NCBI RefSeq assembly: GCF_901709675.1
Contig: NC_051095.1
Coordinates: 7,281,956-7,345,955, forward strand
Source: Syngnathus acus
Lineage: Eukaryota > Chordata > Actinopteri > Syngnathiformes > Syngnathidae
Length of the DNA: 64,000 nt
Direction: 5' to 3'
A model generated the notes under the pieces. That model searched no databases, was not told where the DNA came from, and saw only the letters and a list, made by a program, of their open reading frames with translations. Numbering within the stretch: the stretch's first letter is position 1; each line of letters starts with the position of its first letter. Below are positions 1 to 12,300 of the stretch, in pieces. Made by a program: the position numbers and the translations under genes.

Positions 1-1130
1 GTCATTTTCTACATGTACTTTATCAAAAGGTCTTTTGGAGTTTCTTTTGTTGAACTTTTTGCAGCTTTTGACTTTTTTTCCCCCTTGTTTGTGAGTGCTT
101 TGTTATCCTTTTTATTTCCTTTAAATTATATATATTTTTAACTGAACCACTAGCCTGCTTCTGTGCATTTGTGTCCAGGTTGAAGTAGCTTTGGATCCTG
201 ATTTTTATTTTTTTATTCAGATCAGTGGTCGAATTTGATCATGATTTGTACAAGGACATTGAAATTAAATATGTTTAAGTTTTCATTTTCCTTTAATCTG
301 CATTTTAATCTCTTATAATATGTACTCATGTGATTCTTGTAGTGAAATAATTGTAAGTTGAATAACTTTGTTTGGGTTTAATTCTATAAAAAACTAGACT
401 ATTTAATATTGAGTATGATTATGATGAGTCTGTATTAAGAATTAATATGAATTAATAATTATTAAGAATATGTGTGAAATGAATGAATAAAATATTTAGA
501 ACTCATCTGGTTTCAGTCAGACAAGCGTGGTGCCTTAAGGGGCCATTGGAGTTTCAAGTGATCATGTCGCCATGTTCTCAGCTTCTTTCATGTTCATTTT
601 TCTTACTTTTTCAAGGATAACATCCAAATATTAGTCCATGTGTCACAATTGTCCTGTATTTGAAGGTTTCAAGTAAGGATACATCAGAAAACTTTCAAAT
701 TTGAGTCAACGTGTCTCTGATTTGCTCGCAAAAGACATACAATTGTCCTGATTTGGCACCTCCTTCAAATGCAACCTTTACCATTGAAAGGATGTTTGAC
801 AGACTTGAAGTTAGGAGCCTGCAAATGTGACCTTTTAGTTTTATCAAGGATACAAATTCCAAATATGAGTCCCTCAATGGGTTAAGTTAATAATTGGTTC
901 TAATCATGAAGGCTCCTTCAACTGCAACAGTCTTGTTGAATTGTTTTAAAAGAATTATGAAGTCCAAAATTAGGTTAATTTTTCAAGATAGATTATGTCA
1001 TGATATAAAAGGACAAATGTACTAATAATAAAACAAAGGAAAATTAAGGAACATTTCAAGTCATCAGGTTTCAGTTTCAAAGTGAAGCTCTATGCCTTCA
1101 AGTGCCGTCTGACTTTCAAGTGCTCAGGCC
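1..1130. other. AT-rich noncoding stretch with degenerate internal repeats
   Basis: No gene is supported here; the short open frames are AT-rich and have no recognisable domain. From about 500 onward, similar phrases recur at irregular spacing, such as ctttcaaatttgagtcaa, ctccttcaaatgcaacc and ctccttcaactgcaac. They suggest an old degenerate tandem or dispersed repeat related to the one at 2,000-2,520. The first 500 bases are plain AT-rich DNA in which I see nothing specific. Confidence 0.5.
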
Positions 1131-1990
1131 GTCTCGATGTGTTCACCTTCTCCTTAAGGCTGTTTATGTATTTTCAGTTTGATATTTTTTATTTTTTTTG
1201 TCCACCTCCACCTAGCCTTTAATGGATGCAATTGGTGGTGAAAGCGCAGAGCTACTTGCGAGCAAATCGTGAGGATGTTGTGAGAAGCGGCGGCGGCCAA
1301 GCGACTCAAATATGAAAAACAACAAAAAAAAGAGGGAGGAATGAAATTTCCTGGAATGAGAGCCATGCAATAAAGTGATTCTATTAAAAAGCCATCTGAC
1401 CGTTAATAAAAGTAATGATTTGACATCGTCGCCCTGGGCTGGCGTTCTTTTATTTTATTTTGATGCATGCCTACATGGAAAAACATCAAACACAATTGCA
1501 GGCTGGCCCGTGTTTTGTAACTTAATGAGATTTGGGAAGGTGGCCGGGCGAGGTGTTATTCATACGCGATGGAGGCGACGGATAAAGCCCGCCGCCTCAA
1601 CGTCGCCGCAGCAGGATATCAAACTCGCGCGAATACGCCACCAGATGTTTTTATTTGAGCCGCAAATACGCCTGGGAAGATGTGGCAGTCAGACAGGAAA
1701 TGGACTGACTTCATATAGCATCTGCTTCCTTCCAGAGGATTTGCAAAAGCATTGACGGACGTTGTCATTCTTGATGACTTCAAAAGGCCGGAGAGATGTT
1801 TATAGCTACCCCAAGTTGAAGTTTACTTTAAAAAATAATTTCAGTTTTGGTTCACTAAACCATTTTGCCTTATGCAAAAGGAACTAGCTTAATGCTAACA
1901 TGCAATCGAAAAGAACATAAACAGGCTAATGAAACTAGCATCAATGTTGCGATAGAATGTAATGCCAAAAGAGCAGTTTGGATGGAAAAG
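1131..1990. other. GC-richer noncoding island, possible conserved noncoding element
   Basis: A stretch of visibly higher GC and CpG content sits inside AT-rich surroundings (for example 1,200-1,290 and 1,540-1,690). The open frame at 1,375-1,755 has no domain I recognise and no splice signals that would make it an exon. Islands of this kind recur through the left half of the window. Their function is unknown, and possible regulatory conservation is inference only. Confidence 0.25.
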
Positions 1991-1999
1991 AAAACAAGT

Positions 2000-2520
2000 T
2001 CTGTCGATTTCTCATAAGAGGGCAAGTTGAAGGCCGGTGACATCATAAACTCTAAAAGTCCAAACGATTTTTCAAATGTGGATTTCTTACACAGTTTTCA
2101 TTAGAGAATACAAAAAGGATGTTAAAATATTCTATCAAATGAGTCCATTGCAATACAAAGTTAACTTCAAATATAGCCTTCTTTTCACATTTTTAATAGA
2201 AGGAACTTTACTACTGTCTTTGAGGATTATTGGATATACAAATGTGAGGACAAATGACCTCGAAATACTGTCTTGATTCAACGGCCCCTTCAAATAAAAT
2301 ATAATATAGTCCAGTTTTAGGTCAATGGCTGAATTGCTGGATTGGGGAAGCAGATTTGAAGGCAGATGACCTCAAATGCTGTTTGATTTTAAAGGCTGCT
2401 TCAAAGAGGTTTTATTTTCTTTTTTTTATGCATATATAATATGAGGTCCAATTCTAAGTCAACTTTGTCTTAATTACTGGACTCCAAAGACAATTTGAAG
2501 GCGGTTGGTATCTACTTTCA
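2000..2520. repeat. Degenerate tandem repeat, unit about 160-170 bp
   Basis: The phrase tgaaggc(agatgacctcaaat) followed by a TG-rich stretch, gattttaaaggctgcttcaaa, then a gtccaattctaagtcaa-type phrase and ctggattgggg recurs in order about every 160 bases. Anchors are near 2,030, 2,255, 2,360 and 2,500. The copies are clearly related but heavily diverged, so this looks like an old satellite-like array rather than coding DNA. Confidence 0.45.
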
Positions 2521-5342
2521 AATTTTTCTCCAAGCTAGTACATAGTAACGTACTTAGCTACTTCCTCAACATCCTTGTATGTCGCTATTAAGTTCCGATA
2601 AATTAATCAAAACTTCTTCTTCTGGTTTGGCAGTAATTAAAAATATAAAATAAGATCCAACTAATCGTAATATTTTCAATGTGATTGGCTGCATTTGTAA
2701 GACCTTCTGACGAGCGACCTCAGAAAGACGCGAAGGCTGCCTTTGAATGTGTCGCCCTCGCCGCCTCGCAGTGCTTTGTGCCGCTTGTTTGTTTTTTTCA
2801 GCAGCGAATGAATGGCAGCCTCGTTAGCGACATTTGACGAGACAAAAGGCGGCGAACGTTTTGCTGTTTTTATAGACGAGACCTTGGAACTGAGCCGACG
2901 CAGGCTCGCTCGCTGAGTTTGAAAAGTGATGCTTGACTATGAAGGTCCATCAAAGCATCAATTAGCTACCATGAACAAACTTAAAATTATTTTTTCTTTT
3001 TCGACGGCATGTTGTCTAGATATTTAAATTTGTTCTGTTGCGTCTCTCACTGGAATAAATGCCAACAAAAAATGTGCTTGATAAAGTTGATCGCAGTTGG
3101 ATGTCGCGCTTAAAATGGAAGTCGAGTCAAAAATGGTCTTTGCTCCCACACGACTACACGTGCTATTCTAATTATTCTGTGTTGGTGGAATAAGAAAGTC
3201 GATGAATCCACCTGTTTTCAACCATCCAGGGAGGCCCAACATTTATGCAGCACCGCCCCCTGCTGTCGACTAAAACTGACGTAACAATCTATTGTGAGTA
3301 TCACGTGGGAGCAGAGGGTTAGAGACAGTACAAAATAGCAGCTCCCTGAGATTGACGAAAGTGGGTGCTGCTTATTTCTTATTCTAGCAACCAAATTTTC
3401 ATCAGAAACCATGTTCAGAGCAGCTGGGAAACATGATGCTGCAAAAAGTTTTTTTTTTTTTTTTTTACTTGAGTTCTAAAGAACACAAGTTGTGAACATA
3501 CAGCCGAAATTGTTACTATAGGAACGGATTTGGGGCTGAGTTGGGAATTTGGATTTGAATTTCGGTTTGGCTTGGTGTTAGAGGTTGCGTTACAAGTTTA
3601 AGTTGATGTTTCATTTGGTCATGTCACAATTCTTTATGGCCACTCACAGTTGATGTTGACTAAAACTTAGAGGTATAAAACAAAGCGAATAACACTGACA
3701 CCACGATTTTTGTGCTAGTGGAAATTAGCATCTATGCTGCCGTGCTTTAAATCCATGAGCAATGGACCGATGAGCCGATAAGATTATGCCTCCTCATATT
3801 TTCTTTATCCTCTGCATAGAATTATTTATTAGTGCTGTACTGATGAGCTCAGACGTTATTATCATGAATTCCACTCCATATCCATCTGTATTATACTGCC
3901 TCCAAGTGGTCAAGGTAGGCATACCATAAGCAGCGTCATTTAACTGATGCAGTGTCCCAAATTGTTTGATTATTGTTCCATTATGTGTGTGTTTCTATTT
4001 GTGAGGTTTTATTTTCCTCATTAAATAACACTACATTTTTTGGTACTTATATGGGGAAGGCTGGAAGAGATTGATGAAATTATTTGTAATTGTGTTGTTT
4101 CCGATTTTTTTGTATTCTTGTATTCACTTTTTACAATGTATTTGAATGAAGTGAATCAAATAATAAAATCAAATAATATAATGAGGGCTAGATCGTCTAA
4201 TTGCCAGTTTTTGCTAGAAAAAGACAGTTTTGCAAAGCCTGAATATTTTCAGGCGTATCTCAGCAGCTGGTCGCCGTCGGTTCATTTCTCCATGGTGAGG
4301 TAGGGGGGGGTAAGACAACAGTGTAATTACGTGGAGCTTTGAGGGGCTAATGCGGGATTGATTTGTAACTGCGGGACATCCTTGAACCAGATCCTCTCAA
4401 ATGAAGCCAGCCAGCAGCTAGCGAGTGCTGCCTTAAGTGAATTTAAAAATGCACGAATAATTACACGTATGCCGCAAACTAATTAAGACGGTGTGAACTC
4501 TATGGCCCGGCTCGTCGCTCACGGTGATTAGCACCCTCGTATTTCACCACCAACCCAAAATGGAGTCTTTGACATCGGACGTGGACTGGCGGAGATATAG
4601 GAGGGAAAAAAAATTAAAAAAGGAAGAAAGTCAGACTGTGGTTACTATTTCCAAGTCGTCGCATTAATTGTGAAAAAGGCGGACGACTGTCGGCCAAGAA
4701 ACATGAATATTTTTATAATTCAATGGATGTAATTTATATCCGGGCCAAATCATCAGAAGGGCTCCTCTTTTTTTTAAATATGGAGGAATAGATTCATAAA
4801 TAAAATGTGGGCAGAATGTAGTCGCTTGTAGAGAGAGAACTTTATTCTATTTTATGACATGGTTAAATGCACAGGTTAAATGATAATACAAACATCACGC
4901 TCACTTTGTATCGACTTTGTCCGAGTGTATTACATCTTGAGATTTTTAACATACTGAAGAAACTATGTAAAGTCTAGAGTGGTGAACATTTTATTTCTAT
5001 ATTCAAGCTGAACACATTCCGTTCAGATTCCCCAAAATGCTTTATTTTCAGATTTATTATATGTAATCTTTAGAAGGGGTATTAATATTATGATCACACT
5101 GATATGGATAACAAACTGCAGTCTGATATCAGGATATTTTCACTTTTATTCCTATTCTATATTCAAATTTTACAGCTGGCTCAAATTTGAATTTGACTGC
5201 AGTAACAAACTTAAGATGAGCTAAATAACATGTGCCTCTTAACATGAATGTTTTTTAATTGTATTGTTTTTTGATTTTTTAAAAGCAAAGTGAATCAGCA
5301 TTTTTCAAAAACATCCAGTTGAATAATTGGAGATTTAAATAA
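2521..5342. other. Intergenic DNA without supported genes
   Basis: No coding exon is recognised. There is a poly-T run near 3,450-3,466, a CpG-richer patch at 2,700-2,930, and another GC-richer patch at 4,240-4,560 that contains tandem-looking agccagccagcagctag. The small frames at 3,218-3,412 (minus) and 4,040-4,303 (plus) lack domains and splice context. Confidence 0.5.
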
Positions 5343-5346
5343 CTAT

Positions 5347-5397
<51 letters not shown>

Positions 5398-5421
5398 TTC
5401 ATTTATTTATTCATTTATTTA
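5343..5421. repeat. (ATTT)n microsatellite
   Basis: About twenty uninterrupted tetranucleotide units of attt are followed by a few variant attc units. This simple repeat is likely polymorphic. Confidence 0.97.
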
Positions 5422-5786
5422 AATGGGTGTCATTCATCACAAATGAAAATGAATAAAATAAAATAAAAAGAATAAAACTTCTGCTTATATTATATTTGTG
5501 GAGCCACTAAAAAATGATTTTTCAATGAAAGAAGAGGAAATGGGCAAAAAGTAGATATTTGATAAAGCATGTGAGGTATAAATAAAAACTGCTGAAAATG
5601 AGCCATGTTGAGTTTGGTACACAGTCAAATTTACATTCACCATGGAGCCACCTTGTATTTACAATATCAGCATTGCTAACATTAGCTTCAAATAACCTTG
5701 ATGGAGCAACTATATGCCACTTCATCATGTCTCAAGACAAGGACATGATGATTTGATCACTTTAGAAGCCTTTGCAAAGATCTCAG

Positions 5787-5993
5787 CTAAAGTCGTCTTC
5801 GTCTCTTTGTTGGAGCAAATCTTCCGTCTGGATTAAGACAATCTTCAGGCCGCTCTTCATCCTCGTCTTGCTCTTCGTCTTTCTCGACGCATCTGCGTTG
5901 AAGCTCGAGATTCCGTTTAGCCTCATCAGCGTCCGTACGACTTAAGCAAATCCTCGTCGAAAAGCCTTCGAACGAACTCTTTGAGACGCACAA
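5787..5993 (-). pseudogene. Unrecognised charged ORF, possible exon or gene remnant
   Basis: This 68-codon minus-strand frame encodes a peptide with an acidic stretch (DEEQDEDEERPED, about residues 39-51) followed by a C-terminal NPDGRFAPTKRRRRL, which looks like a nuclear-localisation type basic tail just before the stop. Codon usage is less AT-rich than the surroundings. Upstream on the same strand, another frame (about 5,996-6,070) reads a second acidic phrase ending in a stop, and a third frame reads VRLKEFVRRLFDEDLL in the overlap. This pattern could be a frameshifted remnant of a longer coding sequence. I see no clean splice acceptor. I do not recognise the protein; it could be a decayed gene, the last exon of an unknown gene, or chance. 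Confidence 0.25.
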
Positions 5994-8880
5994 ACACGCC
6001 TAACCAAAGCGATGCCAGCGCTTTATTGGAATTCCAACTAATACTTCTTCGTCCTCTTCTTGGTTCAAATTGCAAGAGAGGATTGTGACCAGCAGATTCG
6101 TTGGGAAATCTTGTGTCTGTCGGCTGTTCTCACTGACAAAATACAAAGCTTTGAGAGCTGATTGCACTCATTTTATCATTCTACCTCTTAGAGGATGGGA
6201 GCGGGTTAACTATCACGTGAGAAATATATTTTATTTTACGTCAATAAAAATAGCTCTGCTATGATAGCTCAATGCGCATAGAATATTATTTTTGCGCATA
6301 GAATATGTAACTAATCTTTGTCTAATTATAAAGACAAAATCAATGTCAAAGCTGTCGAAAGTCAAACAAAAAAATCTGACTGGTTTAAAAACAGTAAAAT
6401 GAGAAAATATTGTTTATGTTCACTACTTACAAATCTTGTAAATATCAAAATACCCAATGAGTACAAACCAGTCAATGCCATCAACAAGTCAAACAAGAAA
6501 ATGCCAGAATGATGCACGATAGTAAAAGGAGAACATTTCCAAGTTTTGTAATTGGCACAAATCCCATCATCCAAGAAGTAAAAACGAGAAAGCACCATGA
6601 CTGTCCATTATTACTGAAATAAAATTAAAAAAAAACATTATAACTTCCCATCACCACTGAGATAAAATGCAGTAACTTCCCATCAGAACAGAAATGAGCA
6701 CTTTTCAAACCCGTTGTGATTGTCCAACATCTCCCAAGAAAAAAAAACCCAAATGCCTCAACTGGCTATTATCACTGACGTAAAACTATGCCCTAGAAAA
6801 GTCATAACTGTCCAAAAAAAAAAAAAAAAACTTCAGAGGAAGAAATGATCATTCTCCTGTAAATGCTTCTCTAGACCTCCTGGGAAGTTTAAAAAAAATT
6901 CCCTAAAAGCACCAATGATGCTCTAGCTCCTGACGTGCTAGCATCTGATGCGACCCCCTCTCCAGCGAGAAAGTGAGCTGACAGGGCCTCGTAGGTAATC
7001 CGGCGTTAGCAAGTTAGCGCTTTGCCACCCAGCTGGAGAAAATACCTGCATTGCACCTTACGGATCAGCGGCGCAGAGCCGCAGCTTTACCGCCTCTGTC
7101 GCACGACTTTGGCCTTAATTAAGTCCATCTCTGAAACGGCGCGGCGGGGATGGCGGGCGGAGCGCTAGGCGGATTTACACTAGCACATCTCCAGCGTCAA
7201 AATAGACTCTGACAAGCGTGCGCAGTCAAATCCAAAGCATTTTGGGGAAACCCTCATAAGGCGAGGCATTTTCGAATATTGCGAATTTTATTATAACTAT
7301 GACAATATTGTTTTTTCAGCAGTTTCCATTTTATTTGAAAAGAATCACACTCATTTTTGAATGTTTTAGTTATCAGACTTAGACTCAGAATTAGACTCAA
7401 CTTTAGTCACCTCATGGGATTGCTCCCTCATAAAATTCCAGTCGAAGTAGCTCACACAGAAGCAGTACAAAAGAGAACATTGCACATGAGTAATAAATAA
7501 AGCGCAAAGCAATAGCATTCACACTGGGCAGATACTGTGGGTGACCAATTAGCTAGAAAAGTTACGAAGACCGGATCGGAATATCTTAATCAAAATAGAA
7601 ATCAGATGTTTGTACTTGTGATGTCATTTTTGTGTAGTTGCCTTTGGTTTTTATGGTTTCTTCTTCATGGCTGTCGAAGGGACTGCAGATGGACTCCTGA
7701 GGGACTCCAGTGGCCCCGCTTTGTTTTCCCCAATGTGGCCTCTCAGGACGGCGTTCGGGCAGCCGGCCAGCAGCCCTCCTCGTCCACAACGCTTGTTGTT
7801 GTTGTTGTTGTTGTCGAGCCACAAGCTGCGAAGCAAACTTTTAATGGGCCGAGGTACGGGTCGCTTGGCTGCCCTAACTGGTCTCCCCGGACCCTCCTGT
7901 ACACCCCCCTCCCTTCCGCCGAGCACCAAAGCATCATGGGAAGAGGCCGACGCAGCCGCCTCATAAGTCAAAGCCTGCAGGCTGGCTTCTTTGCCTGTGG
8001 GAACGTCATGGAGCGCATGTCCTATAAAAGCAACGTTGCCTTTTTTCTCTCCAGGAATCCAATCCCGACTGTAGCGTTCTAAATTTATTTCCTGGCCACA
8101 AAAAGAAGAAAGAAAATCAGACGCAAGGGAAGAAGACACGTGTGAGCAAGATAGGGCGAAAAAACAGCAACTTTTCATAGAAAGAAATGATCTGGAATGA
8201 CTTTTTTGTAGTTTACAGCCACTTTCCGCCTCTTTTGATTGTCAATATTTTTAAATATGGACTGGATTTAAGTTCCTGAAACTAGTATTGTGTCTTTTGG
8301 GGCAAATCAAACATACATGTGTATATGCTGTTGTATATACAGTTCAAATTTCTAGCACTGTTGTGCAGGGTGGGTAAGGGTGAGCCTAAAAATGTCACTT
8401 CAAATCAAAATGGTAGATCCTCTGTCTTTTTTGAGGAAGACCTTCTTATTGGTCTACTCGACTTATCCTACCAAAGCCGTTGTTGGAAAAATCCCCAAAT
8501 TTGATCACATGCTCTTACGCGAAAGGAAGTTGCTTCGCTGCAGATGACTTTGAGGGCGTGGCTTGCCCAACCCGACACCAACATTCACCCTGAGTGATTC
8601 ACGGCTGATGTTGCCACGCTGATGGTTCTCCTCATTGAAACCTCATTTAATCTCGTCGTCGGCCTCCCTGCCTGCCAGGCCTGCTGTCACGACCGTTCGC
8701 TTCTCCCAGCGAGCATCAGGGCTGCCAGGGAAGATGGAAGGGGCTTCATTTACAAACACATTTTGTGAATAGTAGTCTCATCCTTGACATTTCAATTTTG
8801 GTGGTTTGTATGCATGCATTATGGGATCTCTCTACATGGTCAAACTTGAACAGGGTTTTTCTTTGTGGAAAAATTTTTTT
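5994..8880. other. Intergenic DNA with GC-rich islands, no supported gene
   Basis: AT-rich DNA (6,070-6,890) gives way to a CpG-richer island at about 6,950-7,230 and another at 7,660-8,050. Several overlapping frames cover 7,537-8,178 on both strands, but they are low-complexity and mutually overlapping, with no domain. I read them as by-products of GC-rich DNA and a GTT repeat. Poly-A runs occur at 6,630 and 6,820. Confidence 0.45.
7792..7814. repeat. (GTT)n microsatellite
   Basis: A run of about seven GTT units inside the GC-rich island. It accounts for the poly-Gln, poly-Asn, poly-Val and poly-Leu tracts in the overlapping frames there. Confidence 0.9.
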
Positions 8881-9850
8881 AGTAGTTTGATGGAGAAACA
8901 TTAAATTTCACAGCCCCGAAGCCAGTTACGCTGAACAACATTGAAATTTAGTAGTCCTCTCAATCATAGGTAGAGCCGCAAAAATCTGACTGAGAAAACA
9001 GGAAGTTTGAAATTCACCCTCGGAAGCTCGTTCCGTGTAGCAACAGGAAATTTGGTAGGGATGTTAGCCATATTTTGATCAAGAATTTTTTCAAACTCTG
9101 CCATCATTCATAAAACTGTGAATTTGTAAACTCAGTCCGGAACTTAGTTTCACTTACCATGGCAAAATTTGGTAGACATGAGTAAATCGTGAGTATCATG
9201 AGTAAAGCTGCATTACAAAAAGGTTTCAGGAAACCAAACCCCAGAAGACACAGTAAGTCTAACATTTTTCGTTGAAGCGGCCATTTTCCAAGGATCCTGG
9301 CTCCTTGTCTGATTTGGCAACAAGAAATTTGGTAAGCAAGGCTATTATGAAGAGACCCACAAAAACACTCAAAAAAACAAATAGAAACTACACAGTAAGT
9401 CTGCATTTTGATCTGAAATGATAATTGTAGGCATATTTGATCCATTTCCAGGGATGCTTCAAAGACAATCTGGTCCCAAAGCTTTTGTCCAATTGCTACC
9501 AAATTTGAACCCAGAACACTGAATTGATTGCCAATACTAAACTATGAAGCGTGTGAGTTCACGCCATTGTGTTTAGATAGAGCATGGTGGTAAATTTGGA
9601 TGACCTGCCATAAAAGACGAAACTGATAAATTGAGTTCAGCGCTCAAAGCCAGTCAGGATCATGAAATTTCAACGTAACCTTGCTCCTTAGAAAGCCAGT
9701 TTGACTCAGCAACATATTGTCAAGCCTGAAGAAGCCAAGCCTGAAAAGGCACAAAAATGGTTTCAGATTATGCTTTCAGGTAACATTTTTTTTCCTTCAA
9801 AAACAAACTCCAATCAATAACTTTGTCCAATCGCTACAAAATTAAACCTT
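8881..9850. repeat. Dispersed repeat family, 'aacaggaaatttggta' type
   Basis: Phrases such as gcaacaggaaatttggtag, caacaagaaatttggtaag, catggcaaaatttggtag, acacagtaagtctgca and the recurring tccaattgctaccaaattt/tccaatcgctacaaaatt occur several times at intervals of roughly 120-250 bases. Related phrases occur at 13,590-14,110 and 22,930-23,530. The copies are degenerate and noncoding. Confidence 0.5.
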
Positions 9851-10971
9851 GAATACTGGACAGATAGACGACACTTAAACATGATCAAAAATTGTATGTG
9901 GGATGAAGGTCACGTCCTTTCTCCAGGCAGAAATATATAGATGCAATAATGCTGTATTGAAGTCTAAAGATGCAGGCCATAAACGTGAGTAGCATTGTAG
10001 ATCCTCACATGAAAACAAAAATAATCACGCTGGAGGCTGAGTGTTCATTCCCGCCTCTGCAAAATGAGAAGCTGTTTCTCATCACGGCAGCAAGGACGAA
10101 AAAAAAAACACCCACCACGATTGACCCGAGCGCGCTCGCGCCTCACTCGGCTATTTCTCCGAAAGGCCAATCGACGAGTCGTCTTTTTACGACACTAATC
10201 AGAGCAAATGCGGTTACAGAGATGCACTTTGGGAGAAATGATTGCTTTTCAGAAAAGAATCAAAGCAAACGCGGGGCGCTAATGCTTCCGCCATGCTGAG
10301 AAGCGCTACGTGACGAGCGCATTTAATTTGCCCGCTAAATCAAATAAGTTAAATTAGAGAGTGCTCATTTTAACGGCCCTCGGAGGGCGAGAGGCGGCGT
10401 CAAAAGAAAACAAACAACAAGCTGTCGAAATGGCTGAGAGGTGCTCTGTTACTTGGAAACCAAACACACAGACACAACAAAACCTTGCTTGCCTTTTCAG
10501 GTACAAGAAAACAATTCTCTGCAACGTCAACGAAAAAAGCTGAGGGCCCAATCAGGAGGTCCCACCGCTGAGCCGCGGAAAAGGCCTTGTTCCGACACGT
10601 CTTCAAATACGCTCAGACCACAGGGACGGGAAACCCAGCTGGCTAATTAAAGGCTGCCAATTAGAGCGCTACTCTTGTGTTTGTTTTTACAATGAGCCTA
10701 AAGCACTGGTTTCAAACTGGAGGCCGATGGGCCAGATCTAGCCCACTGCATCATCAAATGTGAGCTGTTTGAAAAAAAATGGAATTATCAGGAGCTGTAT
10801 TATATGTCATTTAAGTCACATTTCAGACTGTCTCGACGTTTGCCCAAGCTCAGACCTTATGAAGTCGACTTCTTAGAGTTTCGAGTTTCATTGCGAGTCT
10901 TCAAACTGTGCCGCTCATATGCATTGACAAAAAACTTAAAGGTTGAAGTTTTTGAGGTTTGGATTTAGTAG
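9851..10971. other. Intergenic DNA; CpG-richer patch 10,020-10,650
   Basis: No supported gene. The patch at 10,020-10,650 has more CpG than its surroundings and short overlapping frames on both strands, none with a domain. At about 10,705-10,760 the phrase ggtttcaaactggaggcc...gggccagatctagccc resembles the start of the hAT-like nonautonomous family found intact at 27,090, 49,572 and 52,992, so a diverged copy may lie here. Confidence 0.4.
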
Positions 10972-11601
10972 TACCGTATTTTCCGGACTATAAATCGCAC
11001 TAGAGTATAAATTGCACCAGGCATAAAATGCACAATAAAGAAGAAAAATACGTATATAAATCCCACCGGAGTATAAATCGCATTCTGGGGGGAAATTAAT
11101 TTGATCAAATCCAATACCAAGAACAGACATGTAATCTTGAAAGGCAATTTAAATTAAAAATAGAATAGGCAACAACAGGCTGAACGGTATGGTATGCTAA
11201 CGTTACATAAACATATAAACAAGGCACCAAGAACGTGCCTAACATAACATATCAAGAGTTATTCAAATACCAAGAGCATAAATAACGTGCTAACAACTTC
11301 ATCAAACCATGTCTTATTAAATCCAACAATATCTCCTCTCTGTCACTTATAAACAACTCCGCTAACCCCGTAAGTAGAAGATACAGTGCTTCCTCTTCTA
11401 CGTCGCTTATATCCGACTCATCGTCAGTTTTAGTTCCAATTATTCCACAAGCCTAGAGCGCCCTCTTGCGGTTTTGTGTGGGAATATGTGAAATGTATAG
11501 AATGTCTTAACAATTTCACACATAAGTCGCTCCTGAGTATAAGTCGCATCCCCGGCCAAACTATGAAAAAATCTGCGATTTATATTCCGGAAAATACGGT
11601 A
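10972..11601. mobile_element. TIR-bearing DNA transposon/MITE, 'taccgtattttccgg' family, 630 bp
   Basis: The element starts with taccgtattttccggacta and ends with the reverse complement of nearly the same sequence, giving terminal inverted repeats of about 28 bp with one mismatch. Inside, the phrase gtataaatcgca or its variants recurs at each end as subterminal repeats. A shorter relative with the same ends lies at 26,655-26,828. No transposase frame is visible, so it is nonautonomous. The superfamily is not assigned from sequence alone; a TA target site is possible because both ends carry TA. Confidence 0.85.
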
Positions 11602-12300
11602 ATCAGACAGAGTCTCTTGGACAAGTGATTGTGATTCAAGTCATTATAGGCCAATCTACCAAATTTCATGTTTCTTCATCTAACAGGCTCAAGCCAGGTA
11701 GGCTGGAGTCCATGGTGCCTCCATGGTGCCAATTTTGTTCACGCCCACTACTTCATCCAAACAATATTTTCGAGAGGATGAACATGCCTTGGGTGTACAG
11801 TACATTCTTTTGCAGCCAATCATCTCCTTGCTAGCCAGATGCGTCCTCTCATCTTTTTTGCCCTTTTTCCTAGTGTCCAATTAGCCTCCCGCCTCCCCAC
11901 CTGTGCCTCATTTGTGTGCGTTTCAGCGCGTTTGTTTGCTTGCTTGTCAGTCCTGCTGGCTTTGTTGGTTCATCCATGGCGGGAAAACTAACAAATAACA
12001 ACTCATAATTGCCACGTAATGGCGTGAAAATGAAATGCCTCTGCAGGTAGGCCCACTAATGTCTCGCATGTTTAATCTAATTTGACATGGTGGCTTTTAT
12101 GAGCGCAGTTCATTTGCTGGTATATTGACTTGAGCTGAGTGGGTAACAGCACTTTGTGAGGATCCCAAGAAACGGACGCCACTTTTTGGAAAATGATGCC
12201 GACAGGTTTGGGATTCTACAGCCACTTGATCATCGCCCAATGGCCAGCCAGCACTGAGGTTTTGAATGAATGCCTCAGATTTGGACAAGGGTTTTATATC
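11602..12300. other. Intergenic DNA, possible conserved noncoding patch 11,870-12,100
   Basis: No gene is supported. The patch at 11,870-12,100 mixes GC-rich and homeodomain-type AT-rich words (caattag, ctaatttgac) and lacks obvious repeats, as conserved noncoding elements often do. That interpretation is inference only. Confidence 0.2.

Noticed and set aside
7537-8178. Cluster of overlapping frames of 73-181 codons on both strands
   Set aside because: They overlap in several frames at once, contain GTT-repeat homopolymers, and show no domain or splice logic; GC-rich noncoding DNA explains them.
8881-9850. CRISPR-like array
   Set aside because: The repeats are degenerate and irregularly spaced in a vertebrate genome; there are no uniform repeats, spacers or cas genes.
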